From NCBI RefSeq assembly GCF_022267315.1, contig NZ_JAIKLE010000010.1:62001-126000 (forward strand): a stretch of 64,000 bases of DNA, written 5' to 3'. The position numbers and the translations under genes are program-made. Position 1 is the first letter of the stretch. The number at the start of each line of letters is the position of its first letter. Shown here in pieces: positions 17,941-26,910 of the stretch. The DNA comes from Maribellus maritimus (GTDB lineage Bacteria; Bacteroidota; Bacteroidia; Bacteroidales; Prolixibacteraceae). The notes beneath the pieces were generated by a model. The model saw only the letters and a list, made by a program, of their open reading frames with translations, had not been told where the DNA came from and searched no databases.

Positions 17941-18390
17941 CTATTGTAACAATCTTTTTACTTTATCGGCTATTTCTTTCCCGTCTGCTTTCCCGGCTAA
18001 TTCTTTGCTCGCTAATCCCATAACTTTTCCCATATCTTTCATAGAAGAAGCTCCGGTTTTTTCAATTATCGCCTTTACAACAAATGTCAGTTCCTCTTCA
18101 CTCATTTTTGCGGGGAGATAGCTTTCATAAACAGCCACCTGCACCATTTCCTGATCGTGCAATTCCTGCCTCCCCTGTTCTTTATAAATAACTGCCGAAT
18201 CAGAACCTTGTTTAGCCAGTTTTGATATAATTTTCAATGCCTCTTCATCGGTCAATTCAGCTCCGGCACCTTTAGATGTTTTCGCTTCAAGCATCACTTT
18301 TTTAATGTTTCTGAGCGCTTCCAGCTTTTCCTTTTCACGGGCTTTCATAGCCGTTTTAATATCGTCGTTTATTTGTTCAAAAATTGTCAT
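17941..18390 (-). CDS. yqeY: GatB/YqeY domain-containing protein
   Basis: This 149-aa YqeY-family protein resembles the tRNA-binding tail domain of GatB amidotransferase subunits. Typical blocks are MTIFEQINDDIKTAMKAREKE, LEALRNIKKVMLEA, ELTDEEALKIISKLAKQ and SSMKDMGKVMGLASKEL. Free-standing members may bind tRNA or act in translation-related quality control; the exact job is unsettled. It is the last gene of the division cluster, 15 bases after the second ftsZ, and precedes the operon terminators. Confidence 0.92.
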   Translation of the reverse strand: MTIFEQINDDIKTAMKAREKEKLEALRNIKKVMLEAKTSKGAGAELTDEEALKIISKLAKQGSDSAVIYKEQGRQELHDQEMVQVAVYESYLPAKMSEEELTFVVKAIIEKTGASSMKDMGKVMGLASKELAGKADGKEIADKVKRLLQ

Positions 18391-18405
18391 AATTATTATT
18401 TTTAA

Positions 18406-19791
18406 TTAATCGACCTGATCATGAAGATATGAATTTTTGTCTTTTATTTTATTATCTTTTGAGACAGAATATTTTGACGGTTTATGGTTATATTTTGGGT
18501 CGTTCATTCTCAACTGTCTTCTTTTATAGGCAGGAATATTTTCAAACTCGTCCACATCCTCATCGCTTAGATTAGAATAATCCAGTACCACATTTTTCTT
18601 TTCAGGAGAGGTTCTCTCTTCTGATGTTTTTGGATACAACAACTCAAACTCAGACTCCTCCTGTCTTTTTTCCTCCGAAATATCAAACTCAAACGTTTTC
18701 TGATTGTTTCTGCTATTTGTTTTTTGAGTGGTCGAATTTTCTCTGTTTTGCTTCTCTGATTCGTCAAGCAGATGTTCTTTTTTTTCCGCCTGTTCTTTGT
18801 TCTCAAAATGAGGAATACTACTCTTACTGATTCCCGTAACAATTAAGGTTACTGAAATATTTTCACCAAGCGATTCTTCTTTTCCGTTTCCCCAAATAAT
18901 ATCGGCGTCAAATCCTGCTTTGTTCTGGACATAGTCTGTAATACGGCCAACTTCATCCATAGTAACTTCAGTTGTTCCAGAAGTAATATTTAGTAAAATA
19001 TTTTTTGCACCCCGAATATCATTGTTATTCAACAATGGGGAATTCAACGCTTTTTCAACTGCTTCTTCAGCACGTTTTTCACCTGTTGCGATTCCGGTTC
19101 CCATAACAGCCAAACCACTTTTGCGCATAACAGTTTCCACATCAGCAAAGTCTACATTTATGTATCCCGGAACAGTAATAATCTCTGCGATACCTTTTGC
19201 TGCAATAGCTAGAATATTATCTGCACGAGAAAAAGCTTCTGAAATTCCAAAATCACCATACATTTCACGAATTCTTTCATTGTTGATTACCAATAATGAG
19301 TCCACGTGCTTTTCTAATTCTTCAATTCCTTCAACAGCCTGTTTTATTCTCCTCCTTCCTTCATTTCTGAAGGGAATGGTTACAATCCCAACCGTTAAAT
19401 ACCCGCGGTTTTTACATGCTTCAGCAATAACCGGAGCGCCACCTGTTCCGGTTCCACCGCCCATTCCGGCAGTTACAAAAACCATTTTTGTGCCGTTCCC
19501 AAGTGCTGCTTTTACATCATCAATATTTTCAAGTGCCGCCTGTTTTCCTGTTTCCGGTTTGTTCCCTGCTCCCCGTCCCTCTGTCAACGAGGCTCCCAGT
19601 TGTACTTTAATCTGAATAGGGCTGGCATCCAAAGCCTGTGAATCTGTATTACAAATCACAAAATCAACATCGCGAATGCCCTGTTTAAACATATGGTTTA
19701 CCGCATTTCCTCCGCCTCCGCCAACTCCTATAACTTTTATCGCAGCTCCTTTATTTTTAGAATTTGATAAATCTGCCATTTTCTCTGTCAT
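18406..19791 (-). CDS. ftsZ: Cell division protein FtsZ (paralogue 2, canonical tail)
   Basis: This is a 461-aa tubulin-like GTPase that polymerises into the division ring. The GTP site is intact: GVGGGGGNAV near residue 22, the tubulin signature GGGTGTG (111-117), and T7 loop NVDFAD (N212, D214, D217) for hydrolysis. After a long charged linker the conserved C-terminal peptide DEFENIPAYKRRQ (IPAYKRRQ at about 419-426) is present, followed by 35 basic residues. This peptide binds FtsA and other partners in the family. It lies 24 bases downstream of another ftsZ, and this copy appears to be the orthodox one. Confidence 0.96.
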   Translation of the reverse strand: MTEKMADLSNSKNKGAAIKVIGVGGGGGNAVNHMFKQGIRDVDFVICNTDSQALDASPIQIKVQLGASLTEGRGAGNKPETGKQAALENIDDVKAALGNGTKMVFVTAGMGGGTGTGGAPVIAEACKNRGYLTVGIVTIPFRNEGRRRIKQAVEGIEELEKHVDSLLVINNERIREMYGDFGISEAFSRADNILAIAAKGIAEIITVPGYINVDFADVETVMRKSGLAVMGTGIATGEKRAEEAVEKALNSPLLNNNDIRGAKNILLNITSGTTEVTMDEVGRITDYVQNKAGFDADIIWGNGKEESLGENISVTLIVTGISKSSIPHFENKEQAEKKEHLLDESEKQNRENSTTQKTNSRNNQKTFEFDISEEKRQEESEFELLYPKTSEERTSPEKKNVVLDYSNLSDEDVDEFENIPAYKRRQLRMNDPKYNHKPSKYSVSKDNKIKDKNSYLHDQVD

Positions 19792-19815
19792 AATCCAATC
19801 TGTTTGTTTTTGGGT

Positions 19816-21174
19816 TTACTCATCCATTGCTTGATCCTCATCATCAAATAATTTCCCCAGTCCAAAATTTTTATAAAACCAATTATCAATACTAGGTTCA
19901 GTTACAGGTTCATCTTTCTTTACTTTTCTCTTAGGTTCTTTTTTCTTTTTTCGACCAAAAATCGATTTTTCACTTGTTTCCTTCTTTGGCCTTACGTAAA
20001 CTTTTTCTTTTAACTCCTCCTCTTTTTCGTCATCGTTTTCTTCCTGCTCAAAAACAATCTTATTTTCATTTTTTCTCTGTGAAACAAATTCTTCTTTTTC
20101 TTTTGTTTGTTCATTAAGAACAGGTTCTTCTTCCGGATCCTCAACTAAATCGAACTTTTCCCGTTCTTTTTTGGGCTGCAAAATCTGATTTGGATTGGTT
20201 ACAAAACCAGTGGCAAGAATGGTTACGCTGACTTTGTCTCCCAGTGATTCATCATATCCATTTCCCCAAATAATATCTGCCTCCTTACCTGCCTTTTCCT
20301 GCAAGGTTTCAATTATGTCACCAATCTCGCCCATTTTTATTTCTTCCTTGCCCGAAATAATATTGAGCAATATATTTTTGGTACCATGAATATCATTGCT
20401 ATCCAGCAAAGGCGATTCCAAAGCCTGATTCACTGCTTCCATTGCCCGGCCTTCACCAGTGGCATAACCGGTTCCCATAATAAACACTTTACTGTTGTGC
20501 ATTACGGTATGAACATCGGTATAATCAATATTTACATTACCATGAACCGTAATGATTTCGGCAACACCTTTTACCGCCGTGGTTACAATATTATCAGCCA
20601 TTTTAAATGCCTGTCGGGCAGGTAAATCTCCAAATATATTCTGAAGTCGCTGGTTGCTTACTACCAGCATACTATCCACAAACTCTCCCAGTTTCTCAAT
20701 TCCTTTCATAGCCTGACCAAACCGTTTCTTTCCTTCTGCCGGTGAAGGAATTGTAACTACCGCTATCGTAAGAATTTTAAGTTCCCGGGCCAACTTGGCA
20801 ATTACCGGAGCTGCCCCCGTACCGGTTCCTCCGCCCATTCCGGCGGTGATAAACAACATTTTGGTGTTATCTTCCAAAACTTTTTTTAGATCCTCATAAT
20901 TTTCACGTGCTGCCTCCTCGCCCATTTCGGGTTTGTTACCTGCTCCGCGGCCCTCGGTAAGTGTAACACCAAGCTGAATCTTCACAGGAACAGGACTCTG
21001 TTCCAACGCCTGCGAATCAGTATTACATATGATGTAATCCACTCCTGTAATTCCCTCCTCAAACATGTGGTTAACAGCATTGCAGCCGCCACCGCCAACA
21101 CCAATTACCTTTATTATGGATGACGAAGCTTTTGGAAGCTTAAAGTTTACTAATTCTTCGGTCATATCATTCAA
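19816..21174 (-). CDS. ftsZ: FtsZ paralogue 1, lacking the canonical C-terminal peptide
   Basis: This second full-length FtsZ (452 aa) is encoded 2 bases after ftsA. The GTPase core is complete: GVGGGGCNAV (about 25-34), GGGTGTG (114-120) and T7 loop NIDYTD with N215, D217 and D220, so it should bind and hydrolyse GTP. The sequence differs from its neighbour in many places (HGNVNIDYTDVHTVM against PGYINVDFADVETVM). The C-terminal third is a very charged Glu/Lys linker ending in NWFYKNFGLGKLFDDED, with no IPAYxRR peptide. It therefore probably co-polymerises with or modulates the ring but contacts other partners. A true duplication rather than an assembly error is indicated by this divergence. 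Confidence 0.95.
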   Translation of the reverse strand: MNDMTEELVNFKLPKASSSIIKVIGVGGGGCNAVNHMFEEGITGVDYIICNTDSQALEQSPVPVKIQLGVTLTEGRGAGNKPEMGEEAARENYEDLKKVLEDNTKMLFITAGMGGGTGTGAAPVIAKLARELKILTIAVVTIPSPAEGKKRFGQAMKGIEKLGEFVDSMLVVSNQRLQNIFGDLPARQAFKMADNIVTTAVKGVAEIITVHGNVNIDYTDVHTVMHNSKVFIMGTGYATGEGRAMEAVNQALESPLLDSNDIHGTKNILLNIISGKEEIKMGEIGDIIETLQEKAGKEADIIWGNGYDESLGDKVSVTILATGFVTNPNQILQPKKEREKFDLVEDPEEEPVLNEQTKEKEEFVSQRKNENKIVFEQEENDDEKEEELKEKVYVRPKKETSEKSIFGRKKKKEPKRKVKKDEPVTEPSIDNWFYKNFGLGKLFDDEDQAMDE

Positions 21175-21176
21175 TT

Positions 21177-22466
21177 TTAATTCATTGCTAAATCATCGTT
21201 GTCATCGTCGATGTAATCGAGAACACCCTGAATGGCTTTACGCCATGAAGAAAGGCCGTTATTTTCCTTTTTCTTCTTCTCCTTTTTTCTTTTCGTTCTT
21301 ATACCCTCCGACTCCTCCTCTTTCTCTAGAGTCATTTTCAACAAACCAAAAGCGGTAAGTAAATCCTGATTTTGAAATTCTTTCCGCCTGTTTACCGGAT
21401 GGATAACAGGAAAAGCTTTTCGGGCATCCAAACCAGTTCGGAATTTCACCAACGAAATCAGATTACTCATATCAGCGGTTCCTCCCGACACAACAACCCC
21501 AAACCCCAGTTTTTCTTCCACTCCTGATTTTCCTATCTGGAGATTTACATTGTCAATAATTTCCTCCATTCTTGCCTGAATGATAAATGCAAGGCTTTTA
21601 AAAGAGATTTCTTTGGGTTCCCAGCCATTATGCCCGGGAATGGTAACCACTTTTTGTTCATCAGCAAAATCGCCCAGAGCTTCACCATACTTTACCTTCA
21701 GCTGTTCGGCCCATTTTAACAAAATAGAACAACCTTCTCTGATGTCTTTGGTTACAACGTCTCCTCCAAAAGGGATAACTGCAACGTGTTTTAATACACT
21801 GTTATGAAAAACAGCTAGCTTTGTTGTTCCGGCTCCAATATCCAAAAGAACAGCTCCATTTTCCTTTTCATCCTCGGAAAGCGCCGACTCGGAGATTGCC
21901 AAAGGCGAAAGCGTGATTCCTTCTATATTCACCCCGACCTTTTCAAAAACCCGTTGAAAATTAAGAATATGAACCTCAGGAACAATAAACAATTTGTAAT
22001 TAGCCTCCAGTTTTCTTCCGGTAATTCCCACCGGGTTCAATTCCCTGATTTCATCATCGATAATAAAAGATTGCGGAACAATGTGAATCGTCTTGTAGTT
22101 CTGCTCAACCTTATAACTTTTAGCTTCATTATACAACTCGTTAATATCAAAATCAGATACTACTCCGTCGTCAGACGTATAGCGATAACCGCGGTAATCA
22201 GCCGTTTTCATTTGCTGTCCGGCAAAAGCAATTTCAACTCCTGTAATTTCTGCATCCAACTGCTTTTCCAAATCGGCAATTACTTCTTTCAGACATGAAG
22301 CCAATTCTTCAATATTAAAAACCACCCCTCGTTTGACACCTTTTGAGGACACTCTTGAAACGGCCAAGATTTCCATTTTGCCCTCCTCTGTTTTTTGTCC
22401 TGCCAGTCCGACAATTTTTGAAGTACCAATATCAATAACAACCGAAAGATTACTGTTTGAAGCCAT
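21177..22466 (-). CDS. ftsA: Cell division protein FtsA
   Basis: This is a 429-aa actin-fold membrane tether for FtsZ. Actin-family ATP motifs are visible: VVIDIGTSKIVGLAG (phosphate 1), GAVLLDIGAGTTKLAVF (phosphate 2) and GFGVVVSGGTADMSNL (adenosine). The SHS2/1C domain lies at about residues 85-165. The C-terminus carries a basic stretch, then LSSWRKAIQGVLDYI, a plausible amphipathic membrane-targeting helix, followed by an acidic tail. It lies between ftsQ (2-base gap) and two ftsZ genes, raising the question of which FtsZ it binds; only paralogue 2 has the usual binding peptide. Confidence 0.95.
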   Translation of the reverse strand: MASNSNLSVVIDIGTSKIVGLAGQKTEEGKMEILAVSRVSSKGVKRGVVFNIEELASCLKEVIADLEKQLDAEITGVEIAFAGQQMKTADYRGYRYTSDDGVVSDFDINELYNEAKSYKVEQNYKTIHIVPQSFIIDDEIRELNPVGITGRKLEANYKLFIVPEVHILNFQRVFEKVGVNIEGITLSPLAISESALSEDEKENGAVLLDIGAGTTKLAVFHNSVLKHVAVIPFGGDVVTKDIREGCSILLKWAEQLKVKYGEALGDFADEQKVVTIPGHNGWEPKEISFKSLAFIIQARMEEIIDNVNLQIGKSGVEEKLGFGVVVSGGTADMSNLISLVKFRTGLDARKAFPVIHPVNRRKEFQNQDLLTAFGLLKMTLEKEEESEGIRTKRKKEKKKKENNGLSSWRKAIQGVLDYIDDDNDDLAMN

Positions 22467-22468
22467 GT

Positions 22469-23218
22469 TTATCTCTTTTTTGCTACTATTTGATTTGAAT
22501 ATTTTAAACTCACCGATTTATATTTATCCCAGTTGTTCGCTGCCAGAACCTGGTTATAAAAAGCACGCATATTTCTTAGTTTTGCTTCATAATTCTCCAG
22601 TTTTCCCAGCTCTATAATCTGATCACCTACCAAAGGGATTAAAAGTACATCACCGTTATTCTCCAAATGAATCTGCTCAATTTGTGCTTCCCAAAACTCA
22701 TCCTCCTTCAAATAAAGTATAAACGGCAACAACTTTTCAACAGCAAATTTTTCGCTAATATTTCCTGTTGCAGCCAAAACATTTGCTGTGTATTGGTTCG
22801 AAACGGGAATTCTTCTCCCCGACTTATCCATATAATAATTTCCGTTTTCCGACACGATCCGAACTACTGGTTTCCTATGTTTTACCTTTACGGTTAAAAT
22901 TCCTTTGTAGGAAGTACTGTCTTTTACCCAAACCTTGTACACCTCGGCTTTTAAAACAGCTTTATGTTTTTCCACTTCCTGTTCAATGAATTCGGCGTTA
23001 ATTTTACTTAAATTCTTCCCGACAATACTGTCGTCAGCCGATTTTACCAACTTCAAAATCTCACTGTTATTAATTTTTATAATGTCATCTGGCCTAAAAT
23101 CAACTTCAATATTCCGGCAAATAATATCCCTGCTTTCATGTGAGGTGAAAGCAAGTGTGATGATCAAAAAAACAATCACTACCAACAAACCGCTAAATTT
23201 GAATATTCTACGCCACAT
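22469..23218 (-). CDS. ftsQ: Cell division protein FtsQ
   Basis: This is a 249-aa bitopic inner-membrane protein. A short cytoplasmic start (MWRRIFK) is followed by one membrane helix (about 8-25), a POTRA-like domain (CRNIEVDFRPDDIIKINNSEIL) and a beta domain with VKHRKPVVRIVSENGNYYMDKSGR, the usual FtsQ core. It links cytoplasmic and periplasmic parts of the divisome. Assignment relies on these blocks plus its place between murC and ftsA; its start abuts the murC stop. Confidence 0.9.
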   Translation of the reverse strand: MWRRIFKFSGLLVVIVFLIITLAFTSHESRDIICRNIEVDFRPDDIIKINNSEILKLVKSADDSIVGKNLSKINAEFIEQEVEKHKAVLKAEVYKVWVKDSTSYKGILTVKVKHRKPVVRIVSENGNYYMDKSGRRIPVSNQYTANVLAATGNISEKFAVEKLLPFILYLKEDEFWEAQIEQIHLENNGDVLLIPLVGDQIIELGKLENYEAKLRNMRAFYNQVLAANNWDKYKSVSLKYSNQIVAKKR

Positions 23219-24606
23219 TAATTTTTACTCTTTAGAACTTCAATTATATTTTCTGCCAGCCGGTCAATATCGCCGGCTCCTATTGTTAAAACCACATCTG
23301 TCTTTTCATTTCGCAGTAATTCAAGGGTCTCCTCTCTTGAAAGCAAATGTCTGTTTTCCAGTTTCATTTTTTCATAGATGGTTTCAGAAGAAATTCCCTT
23401 TATAGGTTCTTCCCGTGCGGGATATAACGGAATTAGAACTGCTTCATCAAGTAAATCCAGACTGTTGGCAAATTCAGCAGCAAAATCACGCGTGCGTGTG
23501 AATAAATGCGGCTGAAAAATCCCTGTTACTTTGCGGTTGGGATATAATGCCTGAACCGACGAAATCACCGCTTCCAACTCTTTTGGATGATGCGCATAAT
23601 CATCAATATAAATTTGTGAATCGCTTTTAAACCGAACATCAAATCTCCGCTGAACACCGGCGTATTTTTCCAGCCCGGCTTTTATATCATTTGCAGAAAC
23701 TTCCGCCAAAAATGACAGCGCAGCTGCTCCGACTGCGTTTTCAACATTCACCAACCCAGGATAATTCATTTTGCAGTTGGCAATTATTCCCTCCGGAGTT
23801 TTCAAATCGAACCGATAACAACCATCCCCTGCATCCAATCTCAAATTCAGGGTGGAAAAATCAGCTTTTTCTTTTAACGCATAGGTAAAAATTTCTGCTG
23901 AAGTTTTTTGCCTGTTTATCTCAACCCCGACTTTTACCACAAGTTTGCCACCCGGTTTTATTTGCGAAATAAACTTTTCAAATGCATCTACAATTTTTTC
24001 CTTGTCGCCATAAATATCCAGGTGATCTGCATCGATAGCTGTAATCAAAGCCAGTTCAGGTTGCAAGTGCAGGAACGAACGATCAAACTCGTCGGCTTCA
24101 GCTACAATCCAGGGCGAATCGTCTTTAGGAAGCAACAAATTGCTCCCAAAATTTTTGGAGATACCACCTAAAAAAGCACCGCATCCAATTGCTGTTTCAT
24201 TCAAAATAGTAGCGACCATCGTGCTTACAGTTGTTTTTCCATGCGTCCCTGCCACAGCGATTCCACTTTTGTCGTTGCTAATCAAGCCTAAAACTTTGGC
24301 TCGTTTCAGTAAACCAATCGGTTTTTCACGAAACCACGAAAGCTCCTGGTGTTCATCAGGAAGTGCAGGCGTAAAAACGGCAAGCGTTTCCGCCGGATTC
24401 CAGTTTTTGGGAATATTACGGATATCATCTTCAAAATGAATATCAATCCCCTCTTTTTCCATTGCCTCTGTAAGTGCAGTCGGTGTGCGATCGTAACCCG
24501 CCACATTGCAACCTGTAAATTTAAAATAGCGCGCAAGCGCGCTCATCCCTATTCCCCCGATTCCGAGGAAATATACATTTTTAATATTTTGAAGATTCTT
24601 CATCAA
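23218..24606 (-). CDS. murC: UDP-N-acetylmuramate--L-alanine ligase MurC
   Basis: This 462-aa Mur ligase adds L-Ala to UDP-MurNAc in the cytoplasm. The N-terminal Rossmann domain has VYFLGIGGIGMSALARYF, the ATP loop is AVAGTHGKTTVSTM, the central domain has IVAEADEFDRSFL and ITAIDADHLDIYGD, and the C-terminal domain has YIDDYAHHPKEL and IFQPHLFTRTRDF, which are MurC-specific. Its start overlaps the murG stop by 4 bases and its end abuts ftsQ. Confidence 0.96.
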   Translation of the reverse strand: MMKNLQNIKNVYFLGIGGIGMSALARYFKFTGCNVAGYDRTPTALTEAMEKEGIDIHFEDDIRNIPKNWNPAETLAVFTPALPDEHQELSWFREKPIGLLKRAKVLGLISNDKSGIAVAGTHGKTTVSTMVATILNETAIGCGAFLGGISKNFGSNLLLPKDDSPWIVAEADEFDRSFLHLQPELALITAIDADHLDIYGDKEKIVDAFEKFISQIKPGGKLVVKVGVEINRQKTSAEIFTYALKEKADFSTLNLRLDAGDGCYRFDLKTPEGIIANCKMNYPGLVNVENAVGAAALSFLAEVSANDIKAGLEKYAGVQRRFDVRFKSDSQIYIDDYAHHPKELEAVISSVQALYPNRKVTGIFQPHLFTRTRDFAAEFANSLDLLDEAVLIPLYPAREEPIKGISSETIYEKMKLENRHLLSREETLELLRNEKTDVVLTIGAGDIDRLAENIIEVLKSKN

Positions 24607-25703
24607 TGCAGAATTTTTTCTACTTCATCAACAATATCGTTCGTTGCATCGGGCTTTGCCAGCTTTTGTATTTTTTCTGAAAGCACTTTACATTTCTTTT
24701 CATCATTGATCAACTGAACGGCCTCCCGAATCAGTCGTCCCTTAATTTCATCATCTTTAATCATTAATGCAGCATCTTTTTCTACAAGTGCCATTGCATT
24801 TTTAGTTTGATGATCTTCGGCCACATTTGGTGAAGGCACCAAAACAGAAGGTTTTCCAACCAAACACAGTTCAGAAATGGTTCCGGCCCCAGCTCTTGAG
24901 ATTACCACTCCGGCAACAGAATAGGCCAAATCCATCCTCGAAATAAACTGGTGTATTTGCAAATTTTCCGGTCTGGCCTCCTCTAATTCTTTTTGAATTC
25001 GATTATAATAGATTGCTCCGGTTTGCCAGATTACCTGAACACCTGACTCTCCAATCTCTTTCACACTATTCAGAACTGTATTGTTTATTGAACGTGCTCC
25101 CAGGCTTCCGCCAACAACCAATATCACTTTGTCATTTTCTGTTAATCCGAAAAACTCCAGGGCCTCTTTTTTATTCGACTTACTCCGCAGTAAATTTTCC
25201 CTCACCGGGTTTCCGGTTATTGTTATTTTATCTGAGGGAAAATAACGTTCCATTCTATCGTAGGCCACACAAATTGTATTAACCTTTTTGCTCAATAACT
25301 TATTGGTTATTCCGGCATATGAGTTTTGTTCCTGAATAAGTGTTGGAATTCCTTTTGCAGACGCGGCACGTAACAGCGGACCGCTTGCATAACCTCCTAC
25401 ACCAATAGCCACCTGAGGCTTAAAATCTTTTACAATCTTCCTGGCCATTGAGGCACTTTTTATCAGGCGAACAAAAAAAGTAAACATCTTTAAGCCAGGT
25501 TTGCGGGGAAATCCCATTACCGGGAGCCCGATAATCTGATAACCAGCCGCCGGTACTTTTTCCATCTCCATTCTTCCAAGTGCACCAACAAACAAAATTT
25601 TGGCATCCGGATTTCGTTTGCCAATTTCGTTTGCAATTGCAAGTGCCGGGAAGATATGTCCCCCGGTTCCGCCTCCACTTATTATAACTCGTTCAATCTT
25701 CAT
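24603..25703 (-). CDS. murG: Undecaprenyldiphospho-muramoylpentapeptide GlcNAc transferase MurG
   Basis: This 366-aa GT28 enzyme converts lipid I to lipid II at the inner face of the cytoplasmic membrane. Diagnostic blocks are IISGGGTGGHIFPALAIA, IGVGGYASGPLLRAA, LIQEQNSYAGITNKLL, VVGGSLGARSINNTV, VISRAGAGTISELCLVGKPSVLVPSP and the AEDHQTKNA loop. It directly abuts ftsW upstream and overlaps murC downstream. Confidence 0.96.
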   Translation of the reverse strand: MKIERVIISGGGTGGHIFPALAIANEIGKRNPDAKILFVGALGRMEMEKVPAAGYQIIGLPVMGFPRKPGLKMFTFFVRLIKSASMARKIVKDFKPQVAIGVGGYASGPLLRAASAKGIPTLIQEQNSYAGITNKLLSKKVNTICVAYDRMERYFPSDKITITGNPVRENLLRSKSNKKEALEFFGLTENDKVILVVGGSLGARSINNTVLNSVKEIGESGVQVIWQTGAIYYNRIQKELEEARPENLQIHQFISRMDLAYSVAGVVISRAGAGTISELCLVGKPSVLVPSPNVAEDHQTKNAMALVEKDAALMIKDDEIKGRLIREAVQLINDEKKCKVLSEKIQKLAKPDATNDIVDEVEKILH

Positions 25704-26908
25704 TATTTTTCCATTTCAACATCTTCGTCAGGTACATTTACCTGAACAGGTTGTTTCTGAACTTCACGGTTTACCTGATTTTGGTGACTCACACTTAAAA
25801 TACATCCAAAAGCAATGGATGTAAAAAGCAGCGATGTACCGCCTAAACTCACCCATGGTAAAGGTTGTCCGGTTACCGGTAGTGCGCCGCTGGAAACACC
25901 TATGTTTATCATTGCCTGAAAAACCAGCAACAATGTTAATCCTGTTACCAAAAAAGCCGGGAACGTCCGGGTCGATCGCCGGACTATTACCACTCCCCTG
26001 AATAAAAATATCAGGTACAAAAACATTACTCCCGCCCCTAAAATCAATCCGTATTCTTCAACAATTATGGCAAAAATAAAATCGCTGTATGCAGCGGCCA
26101 TATAATTGCTTACATCGGAATGACCTGGCCCTTTGCCAAAAATTCCGCCTTCGTAAATAGCCAGTTTGGCATAATCTGCCTGTGTAATTCCTTTTTCTGA
26201 ATTCGGGTCTCCATGGATAAAACGTTCAATCCTGCCCTTTATCGTATGAGCCCTTGACACTGAATCGGGAATTAAATCTGCTCCATAGTATATCAAAACA
26301 ATCAGCGCAACACCTGTTGCGATAACCAATGCCAAATATTTTAAAGGAATTCGTCCGATAAACATCATGGCCATTATTGTTGCAAAAAGAAGAGCGGAAG
26401 TAGAGAAATCAGATAAAAATATGAGTCCGCAAATGACAATGGTGTACAGAATAATTCTTTTGAAAGCTTTAAACAAATCGCCTTTGGTTTTTTGCTTTTT
26501 CCCTAAAATTTTTGCGGTGTATATGATTAAAGAAATTTTTGCGATCTCGGCAGGCTGAAAAGAGATAGGCCCTAAACCCAACGTTCGTCCACTTCCTTCG
26601 CCAATTCCTGCAAAACGAAAAGCGACAGCCAGCAACAACAAACCTATACTAAAATAAACCAAATAATTTGCTACCATGGAATAAATTTTCACCGGGATTA
26701 CATTCACCATCAACAACATGAGCCCGAAGCCGGCAGCAAGAAAAAATAACTGCCGAACCAGATAATAGACGGTGTTACCTGACGCCTGCCGGTAAGCGAG
26801 TGCTCCTGTTGAGCTGTAAACAATTAACAGTGACAAAAGCGACAGTAACAACAGAATAATCCAAATCACCCTGTCACCCCTAAATATTTTCCCCAGTGTA
26901 ATTTCCAT
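25703..26908 (-). CDS. ftsW: FtsW-type SEDS peptidoglycan polymerase
   Basis: This 401-aa multipass SEDS protein has about 10 membrane helices and polymerises septal glycan strands from lipid II. Family motifs are LGPISFQPAEIAKI, GPGHSDVSNYMAAAYSDFIFAIIVEEYGL (with the catalytic-region Asp) and ALPVTGQPLPWVSLGGTSLL. The C-terminus is a short charged cytoplasmic tail. Gene position between murD and murG argues for FtsW rather than RodA. Its partner should be the PBP encoded upstream in the same cluster. Confidence 0.94.
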   Translation of the reverse strand: MEITLGKIFRGDRVIWIILLLLSLLSLLIVYSSTGALAYRQASGNTVYYLVRQLFFLAAGFGLMLLMVNVIPVKIYSMVANYLVYFSIGLLLLAVAFRFAGIGEGSGRTLGLGPISFQPAEIAKISLIIYTAKILGKKQKTKGDLFKAFKRIILYTIVICGLIFLSDFSTSALLFATIMAMMFIGRIPLKYLALVIATGVALIVLIYYGADLIPDSVSRAHTIKGRIERFIHGDPNSEKGITQADYAKLAIYEGGIFGKGPGHSDVSNYMAAAYSDFIFAIIVEEYGLILGAGVMFLYLIFLFRGVVIVRRSTRTFPAFLVTGLTLLLVFQAMINIGVSSGALPVTGQPLPWVSLGGTSLLFTSIAFGCILSVSHQNQVNREVQKQPVQVNVPDEDVEMEK

Positions 26909-26910
26909 TC

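Noticed and set aside
19816-21174. Upstream ftsZ as a decayed duplicate or assembly duplication
   Set aside because: The full-length frame has an intact GTP-binding signature and T7 loop, and its sequence differs throughout from the second copy.
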